Shown: positions 20,531-29,846 of the stretch, piece after piece
Position numbering within the stretch: position 1 is the stretch's first letter
How the letters are laid out: every line of letters starts with the position of its first letter
NCBI GenBank assembly: GCA_037893245.1
Contig: JBAIAA010000414.1
Location: forward strand, 682,001 to 746,000
Direction: 5' to 3'
Length of the DNA stretch: 64,000 bases
Source of the DNA: Crossaster papposus
Lineage: Eukaryota; Echinodermata; Asteroidea; Velatida; Solasteridae
Made by a program: the position numbers and the translations under genes
Notes under the pieces: generated by a model
Told to the model about the DNA's origin: nothing
Databases searched by the model: none
What the model saw: the letters and a program-made list of their open reading frames with translations, nothing else

Positions 20531-21864
20531 TACCACAAGTCTAAAAGCAGGTATCCTATACCCGCTATGGCTAAAGTACCGACAATCAGCGAAGTTTTTT
20601 CGTACTCGTGAGGATCTCTCTGAACGTTTTCTTCGGGAAAAGAAGGCTCGGGTGGTGGCGTTGGTGTTGGCGTGGGTGCGGGTGGTGGCGTTGGTGTTGG
20701 CGTGGGTGCGGGTGGGTCAACAGTTTGAGGTGTGGGTGCGGGCGTGGGTGTTGGTGAGGGAGGGAAGGGTGCGGGCGTGGGTGGTGGCGTGGGCGTGGGC
20801 GCGGGCGGGTCAACGGTTAGAGGCGCGGGTACGTTTGAGTTTATCTTTGAGTTTAATCCCAACGCCAACTCAGCGGTCGCAATCTGTATATTGTTGTTAT
20901 ATCCTTCGTGGGTTCCGACCCTCAATTGCATGTTCGAAGGCACGAGATATAATCCTTTTGCCAACACAAAGTTTAACGAACTCCTGGCGTATTGCAGCGA
21001 ATCTTGAAATTGGGTTATAGATTCTTCCAGATCGGTCGGAGTTGCAATCAAACCTTCTACGATATTAACAAACTGGGTTTGGGCGTCCAAACCCGTGCCC
21101 GGAGTTAAAATACTAGTTTTTGTTTGCGCCTGGGCTCCCAGCAGAGCGTAAACATACGCCCTGGTAGATTCGTTTATTTTTTGTATCCCTACGTCGGAAA
21201 AGTGAGACTCTTGGTTTATAAAACGTTTCCACGCCGAGCCAACGGCATCGTCTTGCGTCAAATTTGTCACCGTAAAAGAGCTGTAACGTCCAGACCCTCC
21301 TGGAGGTTGTGAGGGGCCAAACCCCATTTTAGTTCCTCCTGCGTATTTACCATAACTAATCCCCAAGTCCGTGGTATCATAATCTCCCAAAGGTTTACCC
21401 CAAGCATAAGCCTGCCCCAATCCACCCGAGTAGAGATCTACCGTCTGTATCCAAGTATTTTTAGGATCCGTAGAATAAAATCTACACGCGTCGATATAAG
21501 CCCCGCGATCTACGTTGTTGTCTACGGCATTAAATACGTTATCGTTCAAAATAGGACATTTGAGAAACTCTAATATTTTTCTAACAGTAAAATAAACGTG
21601 AAATCTGTATACGGCGCTCGTCAGAGGATCGATAGAATTAATAAGATCCCACCCTAAACCGGCTCCGGTGGTACTACACCAAATGGCAAAATTAAGTTGA
21701 TTTTGATAAAACGTCATCGGTTGTGTTTTCCATCTGTTTATTACCTCGTCCGTTTTAACGACGGGTAACTTATAGTCGGCGAGTAGATCTGGAAAAGTAG
21801 CTATAAAAAAACTGCGGTCAACCGAGTTAACTACTACTTCTAGACTCTTGAAATCTAAGTCCAT
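20530..21864 (-). CDS. Conserved Polinton protein with Pro-rich stalk and C-terminal TM, 444 aa
   Basis: Intact, ATG at 21864 preceded by TCTATAAAA. The N-terminal 330 residues are globular, with conserved-looking blocks such as FYQNQLNFAIWCSTTGAGLG, VYRFHVYFTVRKIL and TRAYVYALLGAQAQTK. Residues 348-405 are almost entirely Pro/Thr/Ala repeats (PTPTPPPTPAP type) encoded by GGGTGCGGG-like repeats on the + strand. The extreme C-terminus has a hydrophobic segment (IVGTLAIAGIGYLLL). I recognise the N-terminal region as a recurrent Polinton protein of unproven function. A surface-anchored protein on a proline stalk is a reasonable hypothesis, not shown. The repetitive stalk may vary in length between copies. 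Confidence 0.7.
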   Translation of the reverse strand: MDLDFKSLEVVVNSVDRSFFIATFPDLLADYKLPVVKTDEVINRWKTQPMTFYQNQLNFAIWCSTTGAGLGWDLINSIDPLTSAVYRFHVYFTVRKILEFLKCPILNDNVFNAVDNNVDRGAYIDACRFYSTDPKNTWIQTVDLYSGGLGQAYAWGKPLGDYDTTDLGISYGKYAGGTKMGFGPSQPPGGSGRYSSFTVTNLTQDDAVGSAWKRFINQESHFSDVGIQKINESTRAYVYALLGAQAQTKTSILTPGTGLDAQTQFVNIVEGLIATPTDLEESITQFQDSLQYARSSLNFVLAKGLYLVPSNMQLRVGTHEGYNNNIQIATAELALGLNSKINSNVPAPLTVDPPAPTPTPPPTPAPFPPSPTPTPAPTPQTVDPPAPTPTPTPPPAPTPTPTPPPEPSFPEENVQRDPHEYEKTSLIVGTLAIAGIGYLLLDLW

Positions 21865-21900
21865 TTTTATAGATATTTTTTATATTACTTCTTTTAAAAT
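21865..21900. promoter_or_regulatory. Divergent A/T-rich promoter region between two Polinton genes
   Basis: The 36 bp between the start of the stalk protein (complement) and the integrase (+) are almost pure A/T. They include TATAGATATTTTTTATATTA and, read on the complement, TCTATAAAA ending at the ATG of the stalk protein. Untranslated leaders must be very short if these are promoter elements. Confidence 0.4.
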
Positions 21901-22878
21901 ATGGCTAGCATCGCTATGATGATGAAGGGTGAAGGCGCGGTTATAAAATTAGCTAAAAAAACGGGCGCGTCCAAAGAAGAAACCAGAAACTGGTTAAGAA
22001 AACAAGCGTTGTGGCAAATTTATTTACCACCTCCTACGCATATAAGCAGACCTACGAGTTTAAACAAGTCCATGGCTGTGCCAAACGAAATGCATCAGAT
22101 AGACTTGTTATTTTTACCTTACGATAAAGTCGGTAAAAAAGAATACAAGTACGCGATGACGGTCGTAGACGTAGCCACGCGTTTAAAAGAGGCCGAACCT
22201 TTGACCAACAAGACGAGTACCCAAGTGGCCGACGCTTTAGCTCGAGTTTACGCTAGGTCACCTTTGACTTGGCCCAAGCTGTTAAAAGTAGACGCGGGTA
22301 AAGAATTTCACGGTGCTTTTAAAAAGCAACTGGAGGAGAAAAAAGTCGCGATACAAGTGGGAGAACCGGGTAACCACAGAGCGCAGGCAATAGTAGAAAG
22401 ATTTAACAGGACTTTGGCAGAGAGATTGTTCGGCCATCAATACGCTGCAGAGATTGTTAATCCAACTGAGAGATCGCGACTCTGGGTTAAACGATTGCCC
22501 GACGTGATTAAGGCGTTAAACAACGAAACCACCAGATTGATAACGACGGAAGACTACGAGCCACTCACTCCCAAGCTAGCGATGCAAGAAACGCAAGTTC
22601 GTCAAATCAGTTCTTCTCCCGCAGACAAAGTAGAAAAAGAGTTGGTGAGAAAAGGCGATATTTTTAGATATCTTTACGCACCTGGTGAGTTAGAGGGAGG
22701 AGAACGCAGGCGAGCGACCGATCCTATTTGGAGTCTCGAGGTTTTTGGGTTGGATCGCGCGATCAAAGTAGACAACCAGCCCACTCTTTATTATCTCAAA
22801 AAAGGTCCCAATCGAAGTTTCGTTAGTCAAGAGCTTCAGGTTGTGCCTCCGGACACCGAGTTACCTCCAAGCCTATAG
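21901..22878 (+). CDS. INT: Polinton integrase (retroviral-type, DDE)
   Basis: 325 residues, intact. The RNase H-fold core shows the acidic triad Asp68 (MHQIDLLFLP), Asp131 (KVDAGKEFHG) and Glu166 (AIVERFNR), with 34 residues between the last two, close to the DD35E pattern. The N-terminal region is a helix-turn-helix-like segment (GASKEETRNWLRKQALWQIY) instead of an obvious HHCC finger. The C-terminal part (VEKELVRKGDIFRYL...) is the usual small barrel region; no clear chromodomain is seen. The enzyme would insert the excised element. Its 3' end overlaps the convergent polymerase gene by about 43 bp. Confidence 0.93.
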   Translation: MASIAMMMKGEGAVIKLAKKTGASKEETRNWLRKQALWQIYLPPPTHISRPTSLNKSMAVPNEMHQIDLLFLPYDKVGKKEYKYAMTVVDVATRLKEAEPLTNKTSTQVADALARVYARSPLTWPKLLKVDAGKEFHGAFKKQLEEKKVAIQVGEPGNHRAQAIVERFNRTLAERLFGHQYAAEIVNPTERSRLWVKRLPDVIKALNNETTRLITTEDYEPLTPKLAMQETQVRQISSSPADKVEKELVRKGDIFRYLYAPGELEGGERRRATDPIWSLEVFGLDRAIKVDNQPTLYYLKKGPNRSFVSQELQVVPPDTELPPSL

Positions 22879-24904
22879 TGGCCAAAAGCTAGAGTAGTAG
22901 AACCGTTCGGAAGTATATACCGCTTTGTGTCCAGAGGACTCAACGACAGTTTGTTTTGCTCAATGGTGTGCAAGACGTGATTTTTTGATCTGATGTACGT
23001 CATCTTATCTAGCTGAGATTCTTTTTTTTTGAGGCAGTCGAGATAACGATCGTGACTTAATTTTTTGTCGGTGACCGACTTTGTGACCCCTTTGGCTTTT
23101 TTAAGGTTAGAGTCAGAGGTTAAAATCGAGTACATCTTTGGTCTTAAGCAAACGCATTCGCTGACTGGTTTTCCACCAAACTCGTCTTTAAATTTACCGA
23201 TGACCTTTTTGTTTTTAGGGTCGTAAAAGGGGTGATCGGTGGGGTAGTTTGACAGGTCGTATAACTCCGAGTCTTTTTTTATATCTTCGTAGGCGTCGTC
23301 CGTCTCAACGCTCAAGAGTAGACTGTCCGTATCGGTATAAAGTAACCCTACTCGGTCTCTATAGGTCTCTTTGAGGTGGTTATAATAAAAGTCGTACATG
23401 AGAGTTTTTGAGAGGTCTAAAATACTCACTCCCGCATAAATAGGTTTGTTTAATACCGTCTTGGTCTTATACATTTCGATAAACGATAGATTGCAATCGG
23501 TAAAAACCGTCGTGTGTTTATAGCTCGGTTTACGCACCAACTTCTGATATTTAGAAACTTGGTCGTCTCTGAGCAAAAACGCGTCCGTTCTATTTCTCAC
23601 GTTTTCCATCGTCTTTCCAAAAACGCTGTTGTTCATGAGCTTAAAAAAGTCCTTTTCAAAGTCAGACGTTGCTTTAGCTCTTAGTTGAGTGTTTTTGTCT
23701 ATGTAAAATTTCATCCAGGGCGCTTGCTTAAATTTTAATACGCGATGTACTTTTTTGAGTTGCATACCAAGATTTAGATACTGTTGTAACGATCTGTAGT
23801 GCAAGACATATTTACGTCTGTTGTATAGAGTGGCTATTAATTTAGATTCGTTTAGACCGGTTAACCCGACTGCGGTTAACCCCAGTTGATACTCAGATAA
23901 CCACTCGTTGGGAACTTTGATATTTTCGGGTGCTAGCGGAAAATCATTGTGCCAATCGTGCAAAGCGTTGGGGTAATCTAAGTCTACCTCCAACAGACAC
24001 CCTACATCAGACGTTTTCTGAGATTGACATAATGCTTTCTGTCGTAAAGTATTTGGGTTTTACCCATTCAAAATCGGCGTAAGGTAAATACTGACTCATG
24101 GCCCAACCGTATAAATTGTTGGCGTCGAGATACATGATGTAAGTCGATGGCTCGTCTGGATTGTAATCAGATAGATATTTATTGTTTGCTTTGTAGTACC
24201 TAGAACTACCCACGCTCGAGAGTCCTCCTCTTTTTGCTTTTTCAAAAAACAGGTGCTTGTCCACATCGGTCAATAACTCGAGCTCGACTCCCGAGTGTTT
24301 TAATAGCGCGTCCCACGATAACCCAGGAGAGGTATAATAGTTAGCGGGATCTAACTTATAGTTCTTTTTACACATTTTTCTAAAATTTTCAAACACACCT
24401 GCTAAAAGTAATACGTCGGTGGTCACGTATAAGTCGTGATATTCACCCAAGTTTTTAACATTAAATTCGTTCCACACTTGTTGAGCCTTAGAATAATCGT
24501 CTTGCGAGATATTCGAGTCTTTGAGGCTGCTATAAAAGTTGTCGATGCTTGGTAAGCTCGTCTCTTCAAACTTATCGAACGAGTCCATATACTCGTACGG
24601 ATAAACACCTTTTTGTAAGAGTAGGTCGACACTCTTAGGATGTTGGTCTTTATAGCGTTCTCTGAGTAGAGTAAACGCCTCTTTTGGGCACGAGTTGACT
24701 AGTCTATCCAACGACGCTGCCATAAATTTAAACGAGTCTATAAATCTCAGTTGACCGATCGAAAACGAAATGATAAATTCTCTTTGGCACTGGTAGAGAA
24801 GAGAATTATTATCTCATTGTAAGTGTGAGATCGCGTGGTTATTGGAAAGGGTGCTAGTCTTATGCAAATCAGAGATTAGTGTGCAGTGGTGCACGAAGGG
24901 TTAT

Positions 24905-25272
24905 AATAATAATAATAATACATTCTTTTATAGCGCATTTCTGAACTTGGAGAACACTCAATGCGCTTTACATCACAAATTAATTAATTAATACCCCTGG
25001 TCACTGGGTCATTTTCAATCCTTAAACCATCTCAGCTCCCTGGGGAGTATACAGCCTGTGCTGCAATATATGCGCTACTAGGCTAAATCAATCACAATAA
25101 CCACCTCTGCCCTCACAGGTACCCATTTGCCCCTGGGTGGGGAGAAGCAATTATAGTTAAGTGTCTTGCTCAGGGACACAAGTGTCACGACCGGGACTCG
25201 AACCCACACTCTGGTGAATAGAACACCAGAGCTTGAGTTCGGTGTTCTTATCCACTCGGATACGACACCCTA
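24905..25272. repeat. SINE-like repeat with a tRNA-related segment
   Basis: It starts with an AAT microsatellite (ATAATAATAATAATAC), continues through TTTTATAGCGCATTTCTGAA and ACTCAATGCGCTTTACAT, and ends with a tRNA-like complement strand: CGACCGGGACTCGAACCCAC is the complement of a T-arm/B box. This arrangement is common in short interspersed repeats of marine deuterostomes. It lies wholly inside the insertion in the polymerase gene. Confidence 0.6.
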
Positions 25273-25504
25273 CAAAGTAGAGAGAAGACAATGAGAAGAA
25301 GGTACAGTTTTAGAGGTGGGAGGAAAACCCCAGAAGAATATCCTGGGGAAAATGTTTTAAGGTGTGTCAGTCATTCGCGGTCACCACGTCGCACAGTTCA
25401 TTTATTTTTTGTTTTGTTTTTTGGAATGGGTTTCTTGATAAATATTTATTATTCAATGTATCCCATTTTAATGTTTTGTTTGTTTACGTATATATATTTA
25501 AATA

Positions 25505-25699
25505 CTAGGAATCGGAAGTATTTTGTTTTTGATCATTTATTATTTGATCTTGGAGCTTGTCCGCTTCTTCAAGCGCTCGATCGCCTTCGGGGGTCAGACA
25601 GGAATTTTCAGAGCATCTTTTTCCTGAACACAAATAAATCCCAGGTTTTGATCTCTGTTTTTCGCCTGTCTCAAGGTCGGTGAAATAAAATGCTTTCAT
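25505..25699 (-). CDS. Small open frame of unknown function, 64 aa
   Basis: From an internal ATG at 25699 the frame reads MKAFYFTDLETGEKQRSKPG..., hydrophilic with three Cys (LCSGKRCSENSC) and an acidic helical end. Its amino-acid balance is more protein-like than the surrounding AT-rich frames, but no family is recognised and it lies in a foreign insertion. It could be an exon or cargo of that insertion, or chance. Confidence 0.2.
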   Translation of the reverse strand: MKAFYFTDLETGEKQRSKPGIYLCSGKRCSENSCLTPEGDRALEEADKLQDQIINDQKQNTSDS

Positions 25700-28539
25700 A
25701 CATGATTTTCTCGTTTTCAAATTCAAAGCGATAGAAATTAATCATTGATAATAATTTAATATTGATAAAGCCCAAAATTGTTTTCAATCATGTAAAATGG
25801 TCATGAATTTTATTCAGGTATAGCAGTAAATCCTGTACAAAGTAAATTATATTTGTTGGAATGATTGCCAATAACGCGTCGGTTGACAAATTTCGAAGTG
25901 TTCACCGTAATGGAAGACGGTCAACAGGGCTTGTCCATGTATTATGTTAAACGTCCTAATTTAGGAGTTAAAGAACGAATTGTCCAGTTCATTTACAGTT
26001 TATTTCTATTTTTACAGTGATCGAGAAAAAATGCTTAATTATTAAATATTTAAGATTATAGTAGCTTATTATGAGAGTTAGTTTGGTGAGTACGCTTTCG
26101 ATTTCAATCGGTAGTAAAGCTTAAATATTGAAGTAGGCTATACATCACCATATAATGCATATTGTAATGTATAAATAACAGAATCGTTCCTACTCAAAGA
26201 AATTATTTAAGTTTCTAGGACGAATTTATTTGAATCAAATATCAAAACGTATAATATTCAAACATTGTATAGGTTATAAACATATAGACAAACAAAGTAT
26301 ATTGTATCGTGTATAGCTATTTTTTGTAGCGGTGAATCCGGGCGTGCGTGACCGTAAACCACCAAGAATAAAACATGGCAAATATAATATGCAAATATTT
26401 GTTGGTTGTTGCAAGTCTGTCGCAGTGCATGTGAGGTTTGTTATCGTGGCTGAAATGAGATTGTATTTTTCTGAGTTGCTGGGAATAAAACCGATATTTT
26501 CTTTAATCTTAGACAAACCTTGCATGATTAAATGAGCGTCGTAATTTTGTAAATTGTGAAAGATGACGGGTATTGTGGTTTTCTTGGGCACCACCTGCAA
26601 ATTTAGATTGCAATAAGCGTGCGCGGCTCCTCTGTATTTGCCCGTGATGTGGCAGTGATCTCTCACCTTTCTAAATTTGTTGATACGTTTTTTACACTTT
26701 AAACACTCTGACTCTATAAATCCTTTTTGGTTTAAATAACAATATTTTTTTTGTTCTTCGGCAGTGCGAGGTTCTTTCGGTATAGGGCACTGACAGTTTG
26801 AAGAATAGTTGGGGTATATTGACTTCTCGCAAATCCAACACGTACTCGTGTTTTGGTGGTCGATGTTGTCTCTTGTGGTAAAGTCTATGGGTTTGGGACG
26901 TTTAAACACTTGATTACATTTGTATCTTAAATGCAACGTCGAGTCTAAGAACTTGGTCACGGCATCTGTTCCTCTGTAGGTCTCTTGAAATTTAACTTTA
27001 CCGTCGCACCTTAAAGCGATCAACGAATAACCGCAAGCTTTGTGAACTTGAGTCTCCTGCGTGTTTGCCTCTTGAGGCTTTAATTTTGTTAATACCGATT
27101 CAAAGTCGGCGTAAATAACAAATGGTGCGTCTTGCGCAAACTTGTGATTTTTAAATTTTAATATCGGAGGGTCGTCGTTAAAACCTTTTGGAAAGACAAC
27201 CTTAGATGGTGGCTTATCTGTACCCTCGCAATCTTGCGTATGTCTGTCCAACTTGTCTCGTGTGTTATAGTGCGCCAAACATCTAAAACAGACGTATGTT
27301 TTATGCTTGTGTTTCGTTTGGTTAAAAAATATTCTAGATATATGTTTTATCCAACAATAGTGATTCGTTTTGCCTGAGGAAAACAACAACAGATGTATGA
27401 CTGCGGGGTCGTTGGCGTTTTTAGATAAATATAACGGTCGTACTTCTTTTTTTGCCTTTTCTTTCTCATTTTCGTACGCAAACACATTTATACTCAGATT
27501 GTTTTGTCTCTCTATCTTTTCTATTTGATTGATTCGAACGGGAAAGTCTACGTCTTTAAAATTTAATCCATCGTTTTTATCGTAAATTGACGGCCTGTCT
27601 TCGTGGATTTGTCTTTTACTTGTTGTTTTATTTTGTCGGTATACTTGCCGAGAGCGGCTCTCAAACACCACCGAAAACATTCGTTGTCTTTGTTTCTGAC
27701 GTTAATAAAAGCCTTTTTGTTTACTAAAAACTGCGGTAATTTTATATAAGAGTTTCCGCTCATAGGGTTATAGCGGTCGATGTTGATATAAAACGTTAAT
27801 ATTCTAACGAGGTTCCAACCCGATCCTTGTCTCGTATTTTTGGCGTGTTTTTCTTTTATTTTAAAGATTTGATCTTTTACCGTTTGTTTTATCTGACTCT
27901 CGTTTAAAACAACTAGCTTTTTACTAAAAAAGGTAAAAGCGCTGGTTTCTACTAAACCGTCTTGATTTGTTTTATCGTATTTCGCTTTAAATCCTAATTG
28001 AACTTTTATGGTCGATAGATCTCTCAGCTCCGACATAACAATTTTTTCAATCTGCTTCACGTGTGTATTAAAGAATTGCTCTACGTCGTTGTTAAACAAC
28101 CTAGGCGTCAGCTCCCAGTTTCTATAACTGTTACCAAAAGCTCTATGTACTTGAAAATCTGCCTCTCTAAAGCTATCGGGGTTTTTATACGATTTAATCG
28201 CTAAAATTAAATCCTTTCGTAAAAATCGACCTAGTTGACCAGTTGGCGTAAATTGTAACTCTTCGTCGTCTACAATTTGTTTGAGATCATCTAGTTTCTT
28301 GCGATTCAAGTTTTTATATTTATTCTCTTCTACTCTAATGGCGTCGATATAGTTCCGACGTAGGCTCCGCTCTGGAACCGTGATATTATTTCGCTCCACA
28401 TATTGTTGCAAGGTTGATTTAGACCAACGTCCATATCCTATTGGTGTTGGTTTCTTCATCATACTTTATAATATAGTATTATAATATTTTTTTTATTTAA
28501 TTTTTATTGAGAGTAAACCAAGATAAGAACTTGTGGTTT

Positions 28540-28702
28540 TTTTTTAGATTCTCACAAGATTCTCGCAAGAGTTTTTTTTGTTAGACAAAATTGAGTTTTC
28601 AAGATTTGGTCCAAATTGAGTTTTTAAGATTTGGTTCAAAAGTGGCACACACAAAATTGAGTTTTTAAGATTTGGTTTACAAGCGGCACGTTCCCTACTA
28701 CT
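28540..28702 (-). repeat. Polinton right terminal inverted repeat
   Basis: This is the complement of the left terminus. It includes the same AACTCTTGCGAGAATCTTGT inner block and the AACCAAATCTTAAAAACTCA direct repeats, and ends at 28702 in CCCTACTACT followed by TCTTG. Confidence 0.9.
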
Positions 28703-28930
28703 TCTTGGTTCGTCGACTCCAGGGTTCCCGTAACGTATGAAATGTTATACGTTGCCTTGAATGCAGCAACCTACATGTATAATGTCGGAAGTCCCCCCAA
28801 AATAAGGAGCATATAGGGTCTTGTTTTTACGCTAGCTCTTATAGCCGCAGAGAGCCTTGCCATGCGAGTCTGTCTCCGTGGTTTAACATTAGTAAACTCT
28901 GTCTCCGTCGACTTTTAGTTTCTCTGTTTC

Positions 28931-29159
28931 CAGGGTTGTAGTCGAGTCCCTGCAAGTCCTTTCACAAGTCATTTCGTGAAGCCAGTCACAAGTCCCTTCA
29001 TAAAGGCAGTCACAAGTAACTAGATGAACAATGACAAAGGAATGTTCAAAGCTGATTTGAATAGCTTGTGGTTTGAATTGGAACTGAAGGACTTGTGATG
29101 GACTTGCAGGGACTTACAGGGACTTGCAGGGACTTGTGATGGACTCGACTACATCCCTG
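28931..29159. mobile_element. 229-bp MITE with 8-bp flanking repeats (hAT-like)
   Basis: The inverted ends CAGGGTTGTAGTCGAGTCC and GGACTCGACTACATCCCTG match except for one base. The interior consists of repeated CAAGTCC/GGACTTG motifs in opposite orientation on the two sides. The flanks are TCTGTTTC and TCTGCTTC, an 8-bp duplication with one change. The last 33 bp are found unchanged inside both LTRs of the retrotransposon at 44970-54042. Confidence 0.7.
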
Positions 29160-29184
29160 TCTGCTTCTACTGGCTGGGGGTGGT

Positions 29185-29397
29185 TCACTCCAGGGGTTTC
29201 TTTTCTTCGTCCAGGAAGACAACATCGTCTGCATACTGTTGGAAAAAAGTCGGAATCCAAATTTTCAAATCGGAATTTTTCGGTATTGGATACAGTATAA
29301 CAATCACAAGAGGTTTAGAAAAAACGTTACCTTCAAAGACTGCAAGCTGTGGCATGCCCCATTGTTCTAGCAAACGTCTGGTGTTTATGTTGTCCAT
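29185..29397 (-). CDS. Short frame resembling a SAM-domain fragment
   Basis: A 70-residue frame beginning MDNINTRRLLEQWGMPQLAV, with a spaced hydrophobic pattern (LVIVILYPIPKNSDLKIWIP) reminiscent of the N-terminal SAM-like domain of some transposon-encoded or repetitive proteins. It lies in the right arm of the TA-flanked transposon. The resemblance is weak; no transposase core follows. Confidence 0.25.
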   Translation of the reverse strand: MDNINTRRLLEQWGMPQLAVFEGNVFSKPLVIVILYPIPKNSDLKIWIPTFFQQYADDVVFLDEEKKPLE

Positions 29398-29846
29398 CTT
29401 GCTTCCCTGCCTTGCGCGCGTGTTGGCCTACGTTTTTACCTAACTTTAGTAAAGGTTTACCTAATTAAGTACGTTTTTACACAAGTTATGTCAATTGGCT
29501 TCTTTACTTATTCAACATTTCAGTATCTGCGAGGTACTTATTTTCCAGCAGGTTTTACCGAAATTATGTTTGTATTTACATAATTATTGTTACCGAATAT
29601 TTTTTTACTAGTCTTTTTGAGAGTGTAAAGTAAGACCTATTTCAATAGAGAAGTGTTATACTGTATAGGCCTATGGGGAGGAAGGTACATATCTCACGAT
29701 AATATTCTAAACAAATGCCTCAAAAGAGTCGCGCGTATAATCCTTAAAATAATGTACATTCCTCGCGCCTTCTGAGGAAAGTATGGTTGCTTTTAATTGG
29801 GCTACTTTTTTTTAAGAGTTCAGTTTAAAAAAGCTATTCTACGGGC

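Larger units (their letters stand above)
24790..26465. mobile_element. Insertion of about 1.7 kb inside the polymerase gene
   Basis: Polymerase coding similarity stops at about 26465 (after ...SNSEKY on the complement) and resumes at about 24785 (ISFSIGQLRFIDSF). The intervening DNA has no polymerase similarity. It contains a SINE-like segment with a tRNA-like end, a small open frame at 25505-25699 and AT-rich sequence. I could not find clear target duplications, so the exact edges and the element class are uncertain. Confidence 0.7.
22836..28462 (-). pseudogene. POLB: Protein-primed DNA polymerase B of the Polinton, broken
   Basis: Four frames on the complement make up one gene. 28462-27563: N-terminal region, possibly with terminal-protein and SAP-like helices. 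27680-26274: a C2H2-like finger (CFRC...HTQDC), exonuclease motif I (VIYADFES), an HNH/endonuclease VII-like DHCHITGKYR with CN, and Exo II (FHNLQNYDAH). 24785-24007: polymerase motif A (YLDANNLYGW). 23993-22836: motif B (KLMNNSVFGKTMEN) and motif C (YTDTDSL). The breaks are a frame change between about 27680 and 27563, a 1.7-kb insertion at about 24790-26465, and a frame change near 24000. All catalytic motifs remain readable. The start ATG at 28462 follows TATTATAAAGT. Confidence 0.92.
11400..28702. mobile_element. Polinton/Maverick element, 17.3 kb, decayed
   Basis: Long inverted termini begin AGTAGTAGGGAACGTGCCGC on both sides and are flanked by TCTTG (11395-11399 and 28703-28707). Polintons usually make 6-bp duplications; five bases match here. 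The gene set is diagnostic: protein-primed family B polymerase, retroviral-type integrase, packaging ATPase, double-jelly-roll-type capsid protein, probable minor capsid proteins and conserved Polinton accessory proteins. Removing the 1.7-kb insertion inside the polymerase gives about 15.6 kb, normal for the family. Polymerase, capsid protein and the leftmost gene carry frame breaks, so the copy is not autonomous. I found no adenain-type cysteine protease, which many Polintons have. Confidence 0.93.
11118..29625. mobile_element. TA-flanked transposon that hosts the Polinton
   Basis: The left end CACTCTCAAAAA at 11118 and the right end TTTTTGAGAGTG at 29625 form short inverted termini, each bordered by TA (11116-11117 and 29626-29627). 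A TA duplication is typical of the IS630/Tc1/mariner group. Both subterminal zones are AT-rich with scattered TTATGTAAA-like motifs. Outside the Polinton its own DNA is about 0.28 kb on the left and 0.92 kb on the right, where a further MITE and a short SAM-like frame lie. No transposase is recognised. The call rests on short termini only. Confidence 0.45.

Noticed and set aside
20586..21020. Frames on both strands rich in Arg/Pro/His or Gly/Val opposite the stalk protein
   Set aside because: They are shadows of the Pro/Thr repeat encoded by the gene at 20530-21864.
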